Part shown: piece by piece, positions 51,923-63,536 of the stretch
How positions within the stretch are numbered: position 1 is the first letter of the stretch
Layout of the letters: each line of letters begins with the position of its first letter
DNA from: Dichotomocladium elegans
Taxonomy: Eukaryota > Mucoromycota > Mucoromycetes > Mucorales > Lichtheimiaceae
Reading direction: 5' to 3'
DNA: 64,000 nt
Assembly (NCBI GenBank): GCA_025716815.1
Contig: JAIXMN010000017.1
Location: 1-64,000, forward strand
Translations under genes and position numbers: made by a program
The notes under the pieces: model-generated
What the model was told of the DNA's origin: nothing
What the model saw: the letters and a program-made list of their open reading frames with translations, nothing else
Databases searched by the model: none

Positions 51923-52137
51923 TACTGAATGAAAACTGGGAGAAATGTGCCTAGCAAAAAGTGGCAAGCAAACCAGCGCTCTGCTTATTTTTTTTGTTCG
52001 GGAATCCGGCTGAACTCAGGTCCGATTATCCCCCCCACCTTCCATGGGAGAGACTCAACGTCACAGGCCAGCCAGCCTAAGAAAAAGGGCCGAATACGCG
52101 TTCACTTTTCTTACCATACATTAACCCCTCACAAAAG
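51923..52137. promoter_or_regulatory. Bidirectional promoter between MPP-alpha and SEM1
   Basis: 215 bp separate the two start codons. There is a T-run at 51990-51999 and a CCCCCCACC tract at 52030-52038. No proven factor site; see the rejected note on a proteasome-associated control element. Confidence 0.45.
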
Positions 52138-52500
52138 ATGTCATCAAAACCTACACAGAATCCAAAGACAAAGGAACCTCAAGCTGAGGTACCTCAACTC
52201 GGAGCTCTTGAAGAAGACGATGAGTTTGAAGAATTTGCTGCTGAAGGTGAGAAATTTGCTATGCCGCTGCTCCGTCCATTACGTTAGAGGCTCAGATCGA
52301 CGAATTGCGTTTATAGACTGGAACGAGGCTGACGAGGACCTTGACGATTCTCATTTCTGGGAGGATAACTGGGATGACGATGATGTTGAGGACGATTTCT
52401 CAAAGCAGCTGCGGTAAGCAGAGAATCTCTAGTGGACATGCAGGCGACTGATGATCTCTCCTCATTTAGTGCTGAGCTTCAGAAGACCGGCTCTGTATAA
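52138..52500 (+). CDS. SEM1: 26S proteasome subunit Sem1/Dss1
   Basis: Three exons (52138-52246, 52317-52413, 52470-52500) close to 78 residues. After a short polar N-terminus come two acidic-aromatic blocks: [13 protein letters not shown] and [20 protein letters not shown], then [20 protein letters not shown]. This is the standard Dss1 layout: two ubiquitin-contacting D/E/W/F segments and a C-terminal helix. Sem1 belongs to the proteasome lid with Rpn3/Rpn7 and also to TREX-2 and BRCA2-type complexes. RPT3, another proteasome gene, starts 528 bp downstream on the same strand. Confidence 0.95.
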
Positions 52501-53028
52501 ATGTGGAAAAGGATCATATGCATTTTTTGCTGTTCGCTACGACTAATAACATCGTACAATCATCGCCCACCCCAAGTACTTCAAATACATTCACCAGCAT
52601 TTTAACAGACTTATGGCTCCTGATGATATTGTTGCTTATAAAGTTGATCTGCGAGGCTAGGCTACATAACTTAAATTGATAATGGTCATAGAAACATGTC
52701 TATGTATACGTCAGACGTTTCCTGGAAGATGCGGTATCAGATTTGCTTATCACAATTACGTATGCCATCGTTCCCGCTTGTGGCATATAGTCGCTCTATC
52801 CAAGAATACTGTTATTCTTGGCGAAAGAAAGAGACAGCTATTTGATCAATCTATTTGAAAGAAATGAGAAAGATCATTTGGACCATCTTCACTTGTGTTT
52901 ATCGTCGCATAAAGAAATTATCGTCATTGGGGAAACTAACAATTCGTTACACAAATCTGTAGCATTCGGAGGTTGATTTTATTCTCTTCTTTGAACGCGC
53001 GTCCTCGCCCCTTACACTTTTTTAAAGC

Positions 53029-54454
53029 ATGGAAGAAATTGGGATCCAAGTCAGGCAAAATGTAAGAATTTTTGGTTGCTCTACCTACGTCGTCAGACTT
53101 AACCGGGAATTATGCATTTGCTGCAGACCAAAGAACCGATTGTAACAGCAACAAAGAACAGCCTTCTCGAGGAGGTCTCCGAAAAGGATCTATATGTGAA
53201 GCTTAAAAAGCTTCAACGCAATCTCGAGTTCATGAGTCTGCAGGAGGAATACATCAAGGATGAACTTAAGAATCTGAAACGAGAACTTCTCCGCGCTCAA
53301 GAAGAAGTCAAACGCATCCGGTCGGTCCCACTTGTCATTGGCCAATTCTTGGAACCACTTGATCAGCACACGGGCATCGTTGGATCTACCACGGGCAGCA
53401 ACTTCGTTGTACGCATATTGAGCACAATCGACCGTGAATTGCTAAAACCAAGCTCCTCTGTGGCGCTTCATCGACATTCTAATGCTCTGGTGGATGTGCT
53501 ACCCCCAGAAGCCGACAGCAGTATTGCCATGCTTGGTGCGGACGAGAAGCCAGACGTGTCATATTCTGATGTGGGTGGTCTTGACATTCAGAAGCAAGAA
53601 ATTCGCGAAGCAGTTGAGCTGCCGTTGACACATTTTGACCTCTACCGACAAATTGGAATTGACCCTCCCCGGGGTGTGCTCTTGTACGGTCCGCCGGGCA
53701 CAGGTAAGACCATGCTGGTTAAGGCCGTTGCCCATCATACAACTGCCAATGTAATTCGCGTTGTCGGTTCCGAATTCGTGCAAAAGTACCTCGGTGAAGG
53801 CCCGCGCATGGTCCGTGACGTATTTAGACTCGCTCGAGAGAATTCACCATCGATCATCTTTATTGATGAGATTGACGCGATTGCAACGAAGCGTTTCGAT
53901 GCGCAGACGGGTGCGGATAGAGAGGTACAGCGTATTCTTTTAGAATTGCTTAATCAGATGGATGGTTTCGATCAGACGTCCAACGTTAAGGTATAAGTTC
54001 GGATGGGAAGATGGAAGTGAGATGCTTTCCTATGGCGACTCACGCCATGCACTAGGTTATTATGGCGACCAATCGCGCAGACACCCTCGATCCTGCCTTA
54101 CTGCGACCTGGTCGTTTGGACCGCAAGATCGAATTCCCTACACCAGACCGCCGCCAGAAACGTTTAATCTTTTCCACCATTACGTCAAAAATGAATTTAT
54201 CTGAAGAGGTTGATCTCGAAGATTGTAAGTATTGCATCAGCACTGAAAGGCAAAATATAGCGTGGCTCATTAGAACATATATAGTTGTTTCACGACCTGA
54301 CAAATTATCGGGTGCTGAGATTGCAGCTATTTGCCAAGAGGCAGGAATGCAGGCTGTCCGCAAGAATCGCTATGTCATTTTAAGCAAGGATTTGGAGAAG
54401 GGCTATAAGGCCAATGTGAAGAAGGAGGACACCAACTTCGAGTTCTACAAATAG
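53029..54454 (+). CDS. RPT3: 26S proteasome ATPase Rpt3 (regulatory subunit 6B)
   Basis: Four exons (53029-53061, 53127-53990, 54056-54224, 54285-54454) close to 411 residues. The start [11 protein letters not shown] matches Rpt3 proteins. A coiled coil ([20 protein letters not shown]) is followed by the OB domain ([16 protein letters not shown]), then the AAA module: GPPGTGKT (Walker A), [10 protein letters not shown] (Walker B), and [12 protein letters not shown] with arginine fingers. The C-terminus FYK is an HbYX motif that docks into the 20S alpha ring. Rpt3 is part of the hexameric base that unfolds ubiquitinated substrates. No frameshift or odd codon use is seen. Confidence 0.98.
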
Positions 54455-56016
54455 TGCCTAATACAAAAAGTCTATATTACTCTCTTACCTTTTGAGTTTT
54501 CTTTTTACGTCCCCTCGTTTTTCCTGTTATCTATTTGCACCAGCGTTAATATACCAGGCATCAATGAACCCTGTCCGTCTGACTTCCCTCATTTAGTAGG
54601 ACTATATTGGAATTATTCTATGCTCTGCCTACAAACAGGATTGATTACTCCAATGTTAGTCATCGGCTGGTATTCCAAGCGATGTACAACATGCATAGAG
54701 GTCCCATTTCTTTGGGGCTTTGGCATGCTAACAAGGGAACAAAGATGTCTATCTGCAGATCCTGGAACCAGGGGGTCATCACTGTCACAGACCGAGATGA
54801 TCAAATGAAGTCAGTATAGCAGAAGTCAATTTAATCACGGGTTTCAACATAGATGTGCGCTCAAACATGAACTTGCATATTTCAACGAAAGATGAAGAGA
54901 AAATGAGATATGCTAAACCCTCCCCCCAGTAGTATATGGTCTACTGATCGCTTAAATAGGTAAATTTTATAAGAAAGCGATGCTCATGCTTGGGTATATG
55001 TCCTTGCACTATGCTGCACGCGTTACTGCACCCAAAATCACATATGATCTTTGTCCGGAAGGACACTGCCGCCATATCCTCAGCCATCTAGGACATCACC
55101 TTGTCTGTGCCTGATCGCTCAAATGACAGAGACGGGTTCGCGTAGACAGGATTCTTCCATTTATCTTTTTCTTTTTTCTACTGTTTATAATCCAGATAAG
55201 ACAATCTCTTAAGACGCAGCGCATGAAGAAAGCTATGTTAAATAATGACTGGCGTGTTGAGATAACTTAAAACACTTAAGCTTTTAATCCATGTCGATCT
55301 TCTTATCTTCCTTCGGCTGGTATGTGAAACACGCATAGCCTTCCATGCAACGCAGGTTTTCTTCATCGAACATTCGGGTCCCGAGGACATACTGCTGGAC
55401 CCTTGTTCGCTAAGAAAGCAAGTACACCTGTCATGTCACGTTCCAGGTACGGCGTAATTATGGGATCCTAGCCAATGAGGAATTCCACTTTTCTATTCCG
55501 ATAAGAAAAACACAGTGAAGTATCGAGAAGAGGGGACATCAGTGAAATCGATTGTTGATGACTGGTATATACCATGTAACCAAATGAAAGACGAATGGAG
55601 CAAACATCTACTAGTTACCTAAAATCACGGGCGGAACAATTCCTCGCTACAGCTCCCGCATAGGTTATTAATTTAGGTGGAAAGAGAATTTTTGCATGGA
55701 CAACTGAGAGCGAGGGAAAAATAAGAGACTTGACAAACAAAGGAATAAGTTCCTGATATGGAAATTGCATGAATTACTTCATCTGTCATCCTTCATTGCA
55801 AACGGGGGTCCACTACTAAAAGGGATCGAGGAAAGCTCTGCATTATAGGTGATCCGCTGAAGTAAGTTGAGGGTCCGGAAGATCGCCTGGCCAATAAGAT
55901 GTCTATCCCTGAATACTGACCCTACCCACCGTTTTCACTCCCTTTTAAAAACCAAAAAAAAATCTATCAGGGTCGATTCGAAATATTTGTCATCCTTTAA
56001 ATCTTTACATCTTCCA
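54455..56016. other. Intergenic region with one possible small exon
   Basis: Mostly A/T-rich without recognised genes. A possible exon on the minus strand at 55284-55409 is listed separately. Confidence 0.5.
55284..55409 (-). CDS. Possible C-terminal exon of an unknown small gene
   Basis: A CTTAG acceptor-like site is followed by 41 codons and a stop: VQQYVLGTRMFDEENLRCME, then GYACFTYQPKEDKKIDMD. The composition looks protein-like and ends naturally. An upstream piece ending in AVARNCSARDF with a GTAACT donor near 55625 is in a different phase, so I could not complete the gene. Function unknown. Confidence 0.35.
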   Translation of the reverse strand, partial: RTRVQQYVLGTRMFDEENLRCMEGYACFTYQPKEDKKIDMD

Positions 56017-56985
56017 ATGAGAGTCATCTGGGGATTCATGCTCGAAAATACTTATTTTACCGAGTTCGATCTCTCCAACCACCAGATCATAGAAGGCGCT
56101 TATCGTCAACGTAAAACTCGCCAAACCAGCCATTACATCAACATTCGCGACTCACACTTGCCTGTCCAGGCACGAGTTTACTTTGGAGTCGAACAAATTC
56201 ATCTCCGTATGCCGGGCACGCGTTACTATGTTAGAAGAATAGTTATCGCTTCGTCGACCCCTTCTTCTACCATATCTTCAGGGGCATGGGCACCATCCAA
56301 GCGAAGACGGCGGACCGTCTCACAAATGACGCAAGGCAAGGAACCTCCAGCTTCTCTTCCGCATTCCGTAGCGGTCTCCGTTCCTAAGGCTGCAGCGTTA
56401 TCTCATGTCTCCTCTGGTCAAGGATTCACACCCTCCGTCATGATGTTACCCCGATACGACTTCAACTGGGATCCTCCAGACCCAATGGCGACTGCGACTG
56501 AACCTATTTATCCTCAACCTACGTTATTATCTCCTCCTCCGTATCATCATCATCATTATCTCCAGGCACCAGTCCTTCAAGAGAACGGTAGGCTATGTAG
56601 CAGCAGCAGTACTAGCACCTGCACGAGTGGCAGCTCTTCAGCTGGTACACTCGACGTATACTCGTCTGCGGCAACTCATGCGCTACCAATCCATGCTGCG
56701 TCGGCCGAAATTTTCCAGCTGTCGCCCTGGCAACAAACACCGGCTCAGTCACCATTACCAAGCATACCCTTGGATCATTTTGCTATGGCCGACAAATCAT
56801 CCCTGCAATCGGCTTTGAAGGAGCAGCAACGCACTCTGCTAATAGGAGCAGTTGCCCAAAGCCAAACAACGGCGCCGCAAATATCACTCGAGTCGCAACC
56901 TGCGGTTTTCGACAACGACATGCTTGATCTCGTTCCATGGGCTGTAGACGGCCAGACGTATGCCTTTGGAGGATCAGTTATTTGA
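56017..56985 (+). CDS. WWE-domain-like protein
   Basis: A single exon of 322 residues from ATG at 56017; the frame is open further upstream but without another ATG. The N-terminal ~75 residues (VIWGFMLENTYFTEFDLSNH, then IIEGAYRQRK, VYFGVEQIHLRMPGTRYYVR) have the spacing of a WWE domain: an aromatic start, F/Y-D at the second strand, I-E-AY helix, F-x(3)-Q strand and R-x-V-R-R end. After a basic patch (KRRRRT) the remainder is low-complexity, with a His tetrad, Ser/Thr/Pro-rich parts and hydrophobic patches. WWE domains bind ADP-ribose-type ligands or mediate contacts in ubiquitin and PARP systems. The rest is unrecognised. Confidence 0.55.
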   Translation: MRVIWGFMLENTYFTEFDLSNHQIIEGAYRQRKTRQTSHYINIRDSHLPVQARVYFGVEQIHLRMPGTRYYVRRIVIASSTPSSTISSGAWAPSKRRRRTVSQMTQGKEPPASLPHSVAVSVPKAAALSHVSSGQGFTPSVMMLPRYDFNWDPPDPMATATEPIYPQPTLLSPPPYHHHHYLQAPVLQENGRLCSSSSTSTCTSGSSSAGTLDVYSSAATHALPIHAASAEIFQLSPWQQTPAQSPLPSIPLDHFAMADKSSLQSALKEQQRTLLIGAVAQSQTTAPQISLESQPAVFDNDMLDLVPWAVDGQTYAFGGSVI

Positions 56986-59303
56986 TGTAGTCCAGCATAA
57001 AGCTCCTTTAACCATCCATTATTACACATCTTTAGCGCCCGTATTGATCACAATCATCATCGTATATATCTCCATGTTATCAATGCGCAATTATTTTTCC
57101 AGTATATCCATATATAAATTTTATTTGCTGATTTCCAAATTGTGAACCCTTTTTGCGGTTTAGGATTTGTGAGTATTTAAGGCGTTTATTGCATCTCTGT
57201 TCTTTATCTACCTATATAAAGGAAAAGGACATCAAAAATCAAAATTACTGCTGTCCGTACATAAAGAGTCGCCCTCACTGGTCGCAAGAATTTATCCTTC
57301 CTGAGATTCCAACCAGTATTTTCTTGCGATTCTCCCTATCCCTAAACTCGGCTGTCTTGAAAACGCGATTATCCGGGAATACCCAAGTTTGTCCGTGTAT
57401 AATCTATATTCTTGCTGCCGATACATAATGACTTGTACAGTGACTATATACCCCGCTATGCAATCGAGGTGACTTGATGCAGGCTGCATCTGGCCGGTTT
57501 ATAGAATTTCTCATCGCCGTCATCACATTTGCGCGACTTTGTTAGTTGACAGTTCCTGAAAAAATGTCCAATGACGTATTAATATCTGGGTTTCGTCGGC
57601 CCCCCCTCTCTTTCTACATTGTCTAAACTTTCTTTATGACTTATTCGTAAAGATCCCACTGCAATTCCCCAGGAGAGACAGGTATTCACTTGTGCTGATA
57701 TTTTTGTCGAAACTCAAAAAAAAAACAAAGATATTCTTCCTGTACAACGAGCCAAATAAAAATTCAATTTTGAGGAAGAGCCATACATAAAATACAACTC
57801 TGGCGATTAGCAATGTTGCAACTGAGAATAGTGATACGTATCTTGTTAATCGGTAAAGTAAACAGAATGTAAGGCTCAAAGGGTTCCCTTCATCTTTTGA
57901 TCTTTTATCCCTGAAACAAAAAAACGAGAACCTAAGCAAACACAATAAACCTTGAGCTACCTCCTGGCTTTTTCTCTATTGAGCAAGCTGGTCGAGTGAA
58001 CGACGCAGTACGGTGATAAATAAATTTGAGAGTCATAATAGAGAAATTCGCACAGCCGAAATCGACTGGAGTAACATGTAACAAGCAGGTTCTAGGTTCG
58101 ATACCAACATGCTTCTTACACCTATCAAAACGCGTGCACAACATGCATATGGCAGGCTTGTTTTCAGAAAGTAAGCCCAATCGGGCTGTTTCCGGGTGGG
58201 TATATATCGGGTAGCATGATGAATACCTAAAGATATTCAAACATCATAATAGACTATCCTCATATTCGAAGAATAAGACTAAGTAATCATGGAGGTAACC
58301 CATAAAGAACCAGAAAACATGCGTCATACGAGCCGAACAATGCAAAGCAATGGGTACTTTTTTTTTGTTATTGGCTTTCTATAAGCTGGTTTCTTTGAAA
58401 AATTCTAATAAATCTATGATTTGCAGATTTATTGGTAGTTATCCGTATATTAAGCGTGGACGAGTGCTTTTATTCACTGGAACATCAAGAAGCCGGTTTA
58501 TACATAGTCATACCAGGATATTTTATGCTCATAGTATGACCGCAATCTGATGTTTTATCAAAATATCTGTTCGAAACCAATTATCCAATAGCGATACAAA
58601 AAACATTGTGTAACGGCAGTTTTTAGTGTTTTCTCAAAGAAATTCTTCTGTATCAATGTCAAGCAATGCGCCCAGGCCCCTTCCGTAACACCCGATTAGG
58701 TTGGGTGTAAAAAAAAAATCTTGTGTATTGATGTTACGTGCAACATTTCCAACTTAGAGATGGAATTGTATCCTATGGGAGCATCTTGCGGATTAATTGA
58801 TCTCTCGGTTAAAAACCAATGAATAGCATACATAAAATATAATATGTTGGGACGAATAAATCAGCGGTTTCTTGATATCCATAATCGGGAAGGGCGGGAA
58901 AAACCTGAAGAGGCAGTGTGTTAGAAGAGATGAGCTTTCAGGTTTAAGTCGGACTTTGGTTCGAAAGCCAGGCAATGCAACTGCGCACAAATGTTAGCCG
59001 ACTGATGCAGAGTATTGGATTTCGAGGGACCTTACAAAATATATACTTGCTGTGTCCAACGCAGCAGCGGATGGTGCACAAGCTACTGGATATGTAAAAA
59101 AACATATTGGTGTGCATCGCACTCGTTCCACCAATTACTCAAGTCTGTTATAACCCGTCGCGACCATCGGTAAGTCGAAACTATCGTGATATGTATATAT
59201 ACTTCCCCATAGTCCCTAACGCAAGTTCGGCATCTTTCACAGTCGTCATCTCTTTTTTTTATAAATTGTTACCTAACACTTCTCATAACTCAATATATCC
59301 TCT
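56986..59303. other. Long region without a recognised gene
   Basis: About 2.3 kb, A/T-rich. A TTCGATACC word at 58093-58107 looks like a tRNA T-loop, but no acceptor or D-stem fits. No exon or repeat was identified. Confidence 0.45.
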
Positions 59304-60653
59304 ATGAGCGATACTACCTCTGCAACACCTTCTAGTACTGATAACGGCGCTATGTCTCATGATGCACCCCAATACCGATATGAAGGTGGCCGCCAATTTA
59401 ATGGTGCTGAAAACGTCGCATACGTTCTTCCCAACGACACAGAAGGTGAGTAATTCAGCGATTAATTAAATGGTATTATTGGTGTGTACGCTAAATGTCT
59501 GTGCTAGAGGACGATCGTTTGCACCTACAGCACAGGGCGTTGAAAGAAGCGTTTGGCACCAATTTTGACGCCCCTGTTCAGGACACACTTGTGGAAGGCA
59601 TGAATGTGCTCGACTCTGCATGTGGTTGGTATCGCCCACTCGTACACCTTTTGGTATATGTGGAAGGATCAATGGCTAAGGTAACATTCGCGGTTTGCAT
59701 GTACAGGTCCAGGATCATGGGCCCTTGAAATGGCGGGCACATTCCCGAACTCGAAATTCTATGGTACCGACATTTCTCCCCGACCTGAAGATCAACCTAA
59801 ACCAGAAAATTGCGAGTTCCTGGTCAGTAACATTGTCGAGGAGCCTGTCTTTGATGAGAACTTCTTTGGATACATTCACCAGCGACTTGTCTTACTCGGC
59901 ATCAAAGCAGTTGACTGGCCCCAGGTAAGCAGGAGCAATTGAGGGAAGAGCCAATTGGCAAGGTTCCACATTGTTTTATCATCCTGAATTTCTCAAATTC
60001 GGCTTTGCTATGTAGTTGCTTCAAAACTTAAAATTCATGCTAAAACCTGGAGGATGGATCGAGCTTACAGAAGTAATAACAATCGCAGTGAAATACACTG
60101 GGATCGACATTCACACAATTTTATCTTTCAGTTCTCCTACTCCAATTGGGAAAATTTAGGTCCTTGCACCAAGATTGGAAATGAAATCAGTAAGACCCAC
60201 CTTTATCAGTTAAAAATGATAAGGTTACTTTATTAACAGGAGAAAAAAAGACATAGAGACGTTAGGAGCTGCTGGCTTTGACGTTGATCTTGGATCTAAT
60301 CTTTCCAGACTGCTCACCGAAGCTGGATTCACTAATATCCAGAGCCGAGCCATCGACATGCCGGTCAATCACGGCGGGAAAATGGGAGAGCTCTTCTGGT
60401 AAATTCTGATAGCATAGTAATGGATGAGTTGATGATGATACACTTATTTTTATAATATTCTGCATATAGGGAAAATGCCAAGCAGGCGTTCAAATCATTG
60501 AATCACATCTATTCAAAGAAGAAGCCCGAATTCAAGGATCCTGAAGTTTTCGAAAAGTTTATTGAAGACTGTGGTGAGGAATGTAAAAACAACAAAACCA
60601 CACTGCCTTGGACCCGCATTATTGCTCAGAAACCCTTAGAGGTTGACATTTAA
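59304..60653 (+). CDS. SAM-dependent methyltransferase (LaeA/TAM-like)
   Basis: Seven exons by splice signals (59304-59445, 59508-59624, 59707-59924, 60016-60072, 60132-60189, 60240-60398, 60470-60653). The SAM-binding motif is split by an intron: VLDSAC then GPGSWALEMA, followed by FYGTDISPRPED (motif II acidic residue), the aromatic block FFGYIHQRLVLLGIKAVDWP and LKPGGWIELTE (post-I motif). The C-terminal half has DVDLGSNLSRLLTEAGFTNI and ends PLEVDI. Related fungal proteins methylate unknown targets, some regulating secondary metabolism. The junction of exons 5 and 6 does not keep frame (phase 1 into phase 2), next to a run of seven A; one extra A would restore it, so this is a real frameshift or a sequence error. 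Confidence 0.8.
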
Positions 60654-61940
60654 AATATACATTAAAATCGAAAGGCGTAAAGTAATCTAGCATGTGCAAT
60701 ACGGCTGCTGTTTCTATGCTGTCGCGAACAGCAAAAGTAGCATTTTTCTTGACCTTCAGTATAATTGCTTAATGTTTTCAAGACGGTTACACAATAAAAC
60801 ACTTTTTTACCATTGTTGCTCATTCTGTCTTGTTGAATGATACTAGTAGAGAGTTTATAGATGACTTACGAGTGTTCATTGCATGCAGCAAAAAAAAGAG
60901 AAGATTGATGGCGACGAGTCATCAACTAGATTCGGATAGTGGATAATTCAATGGATGCTACGATTTTCCGCATTGTGCATTTGCTTGCGGAGGATGACAT
61001 CTTCAGCAGATTTTCTGTGAGAAGCGTTTGTATGCATGTAAATAGGACGCTCAGCTGCTATACTGATATCTTGATTCAAAGAAACCACACTAGCATAAAA
61101 ACTTATCATCATAACGAAAGACTGATATCTCACTAGAAGTGATTTGATTCTATCAAAGTATATTACTATAACAAAAATATTATTATAAGATGAAAAACTT
61201 TGATTCGGACGGGATGAGGCCGTAGCGCGCTGTTGACTTCAGCATGAGATGTATGATATACACAATCTGTGGGCGAGATGATAGATCAATCGCTAGTGCG
61301 GGTACGTAACATACAGTTCAAAGTTAGTGAGACTGATCCATGTACACTCTTTATTGTGCCATGAGCAGTATAATTTGGCGGAATCCTGTTCTTCAAAAAG
61401 TCCTGTACGGCTATAGAATAAAGTGTGCAGGATATTCAATGATGTGCACACCTCTCAGTACCGTGCAGCTTGGTTCAGTGCTTATCTAGTACTTGCCGAC
61501 CATCCCATGGTCATTAACATATTAAATTGTATCCCCACTAAGAATTCGTGGCATCAAACCCAATTCCCAACATTCATGATGATCCAAATATCTAGTCACC
61601 ATATATCTAACTCGTAAATTTCCTCCACGATCAAGACAACGTATAATGGTAGTATTGATAATAGTTTTTTTACATATAACTGACCTACGTTCAGAATTCA
61701 GTTTTATCTATATTCACCACTATCGTCGTTCTCACTATTCTCGGTGCTGCCATTGTCATCGATATTATCATTGCCGTCGCTTATTTCCATGTTCGTATCA
61801 ACATCCCAGCCTACAAAATCGTCTTTTCGTTCGGGGGGCTTGGATTTGCCGCAAGACCAGTAAATAATGTTGACACCATGATTCAAGAGTTTTGGTCCTA
61901 CAGACCTTCTTGATCAGCTCTCAGTGACGATCCAGAGTCA
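60654..61940. other. Intergenic region
   Basis: A/T-rich, no gene or repeat recognised. The right side leads into a degenerate reading frame. Confidence 0.5.
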
Positions 61941-61959
61941 GAGACGACTTGCGCGGGCA

Positions 61960-62494
61960 GTTTCACAACGAAACAGGGAAAACAGTAAGTCCATTATGAC
62001 CAGGTCGGTGTTGCCATAAAATTCGTAACCCACTTGAGTGCAGATTGTCTGTGTTGCGAAGCTGATCGACAAAGCAAAAGTCGCTGTATTCTGGTTTCTG
62101 ACCGTCAACGATTCTTTGGGCTTTAAGCAATAAGTGAACTCGTGCGAAAACATCTTCATTGGTCCTAATACACAACTGTACAAAGCCAAAGCGATCAGAT
62201 CCTCTGAAATTTGGCTGAGCTCGGATGGTATATGAGAACTGGTCATCGTCAACGTCATTTTCAGTAACTGGCAAAGAAGTGTATACTTTGGCGTATTCGT
62301 CACGTGTATTATATAAAGGCTTGAACCGTCACATGATCGAGCTTTACCTTCTGTTCGACACGTGGTAGATTGTCTTTTTTTTTTACAGAAGCAGATATCA
62401 TGCGGCCATCCTGATAGTCGAACTCAGTGCGCAGTAGTCTTTTCAACGTTTTACATACCGAATCCGCATTTCTCAGTTCATCAAATGAAATCAC
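61960..62494 (-). pseudogene. Broken reading frame of unknown family
   Basis: On the minus strand a frame begins MISFDELRNADSVCKTLKRL and continues RVEQKVKLDHVTVQAF; a frame change near 62310 leads to TRDEYAKVYTSLPVTENDVD, SDRFGFVQLCIRTNEDVFAR and FCFVDQLRNTDNLHSSGLRI, ending near 61963. The pieces are collinear and protein-like, so this is most likely a damaged gene of about 180 residues. I do not recognise it. It lies next to a mariner copy and may belong to a repeated family. Confidence 0.45.
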
Positions 62495-62649
62495 TAGACC
62501 ATTATTACGACATGAGGTTAGGAAATTTGTTGGAGCCTTTGAGGATTCTGCAGCTTTTATTGAGCGATGATTTGGTTGAGCTATCGTCTAAAAATGAAAT
62601 TATCGATCTTTGAGAACGTCACGGTAATATATGTATGATCTAAACTATA

Positions 62650-63536
62650 GATTAAAAAACACTACGCTACTTCAGTTGGACTTAATGCATGGGTGTAAAT
62701 TTGCCTTTCTTGTCGTGTATTCCTCGACAAGTCGAACAGATTCTTCCTGGAATGAAACATATGGAAATTGACTGCTCATGTCTAACAGCAAGGCCAGGAA
62801 TGACCGATTACTGTGCCTTTAACATTGGCAAGCAGTTTCCTGAATATACAACCTCAAATATCTAGAGCAGTTGCTCCATCACTTACTCTAGGATAGTTGA
62901 CGGATCCGCATCAACCCATTCTAAAATAGCAGAAAACTCATATGCTCTTCGTTGAGAATACGCGAAAGACCACTTCTTCTACGTTTCTTAAAAACGCTGT
63001 CAGGGTTCTATTCATACTGTGATGCCTATCTCTTAGCTGAACTAATATGGATTTCCTAGCGGCTTTGAAGCATCAGATGCACTCAATATCATCTCAAATA
63101 TCGATTTGAAAATCTGACCTTATTTTTGACGGTGTGCGTTATGTAGTCTCCCTTAAAATGTACTTCTTTCATTTGAATGTCTATATCCTTTCGCTTGAGT
63201 ATATACGTAGCCCCCTCATCAATGATATAGTGCAGATGTCCAGGGAAACCAAGCTCAATCAACGACATGATCTTGCCCATTGTATTAAAAAAATAGATCA
63301 CTCATTCAGAATGCAAAATGGATATAAAAGAAAAGGATTCAAAAAGCGGCACAAAAATTGGCGAATATATTTAGAGATGGATTTGCTATGCTTTTTTGCT
63401 CGACATCTTTCACCGTGCGTCCGACATTTGCGTTGTCATCACACGTAAAGATTTCTGGGCAAACTCGGCCTTTATTTTTGTGATCTTGCAACTTCAGAGC
63501 TGTTAAGACACGACTTCAATTTTGGAAAACAGTGTA
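62650..63536 (-). mobile_element. Tc1/mariner element, copy 4 (inverted, decayed)
   Basis: Read on the minus strand, it starts at 63536 with TACACTGTTTTCCAAAATTG, then the shared leader. The transposase start is recognisable (KRKDIDIQMKEVHFKGDYIT within the frame 63301-63089), and further along WVDADPSTILE matches WVDENPSIVLE of copy 2. Stops and indels break it everywhere. The far end near 62650 is not clearly defined. Confidence 0.75.

Noticed and set aside
51960..51968. AGTGGCAAG upstream of SEM1 as a proteasome-associated control element
   Set aside because: Only 7 of 9 positions match the yeast GGTGGCAAA element, the factor is not established in this group, and RPT3 has no such site.
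58026..58150. Possible tRNA (GGTTCGATACC word)
   Set aside because: No matching acceptor stem, D-arm or anticodon arm on either strand.
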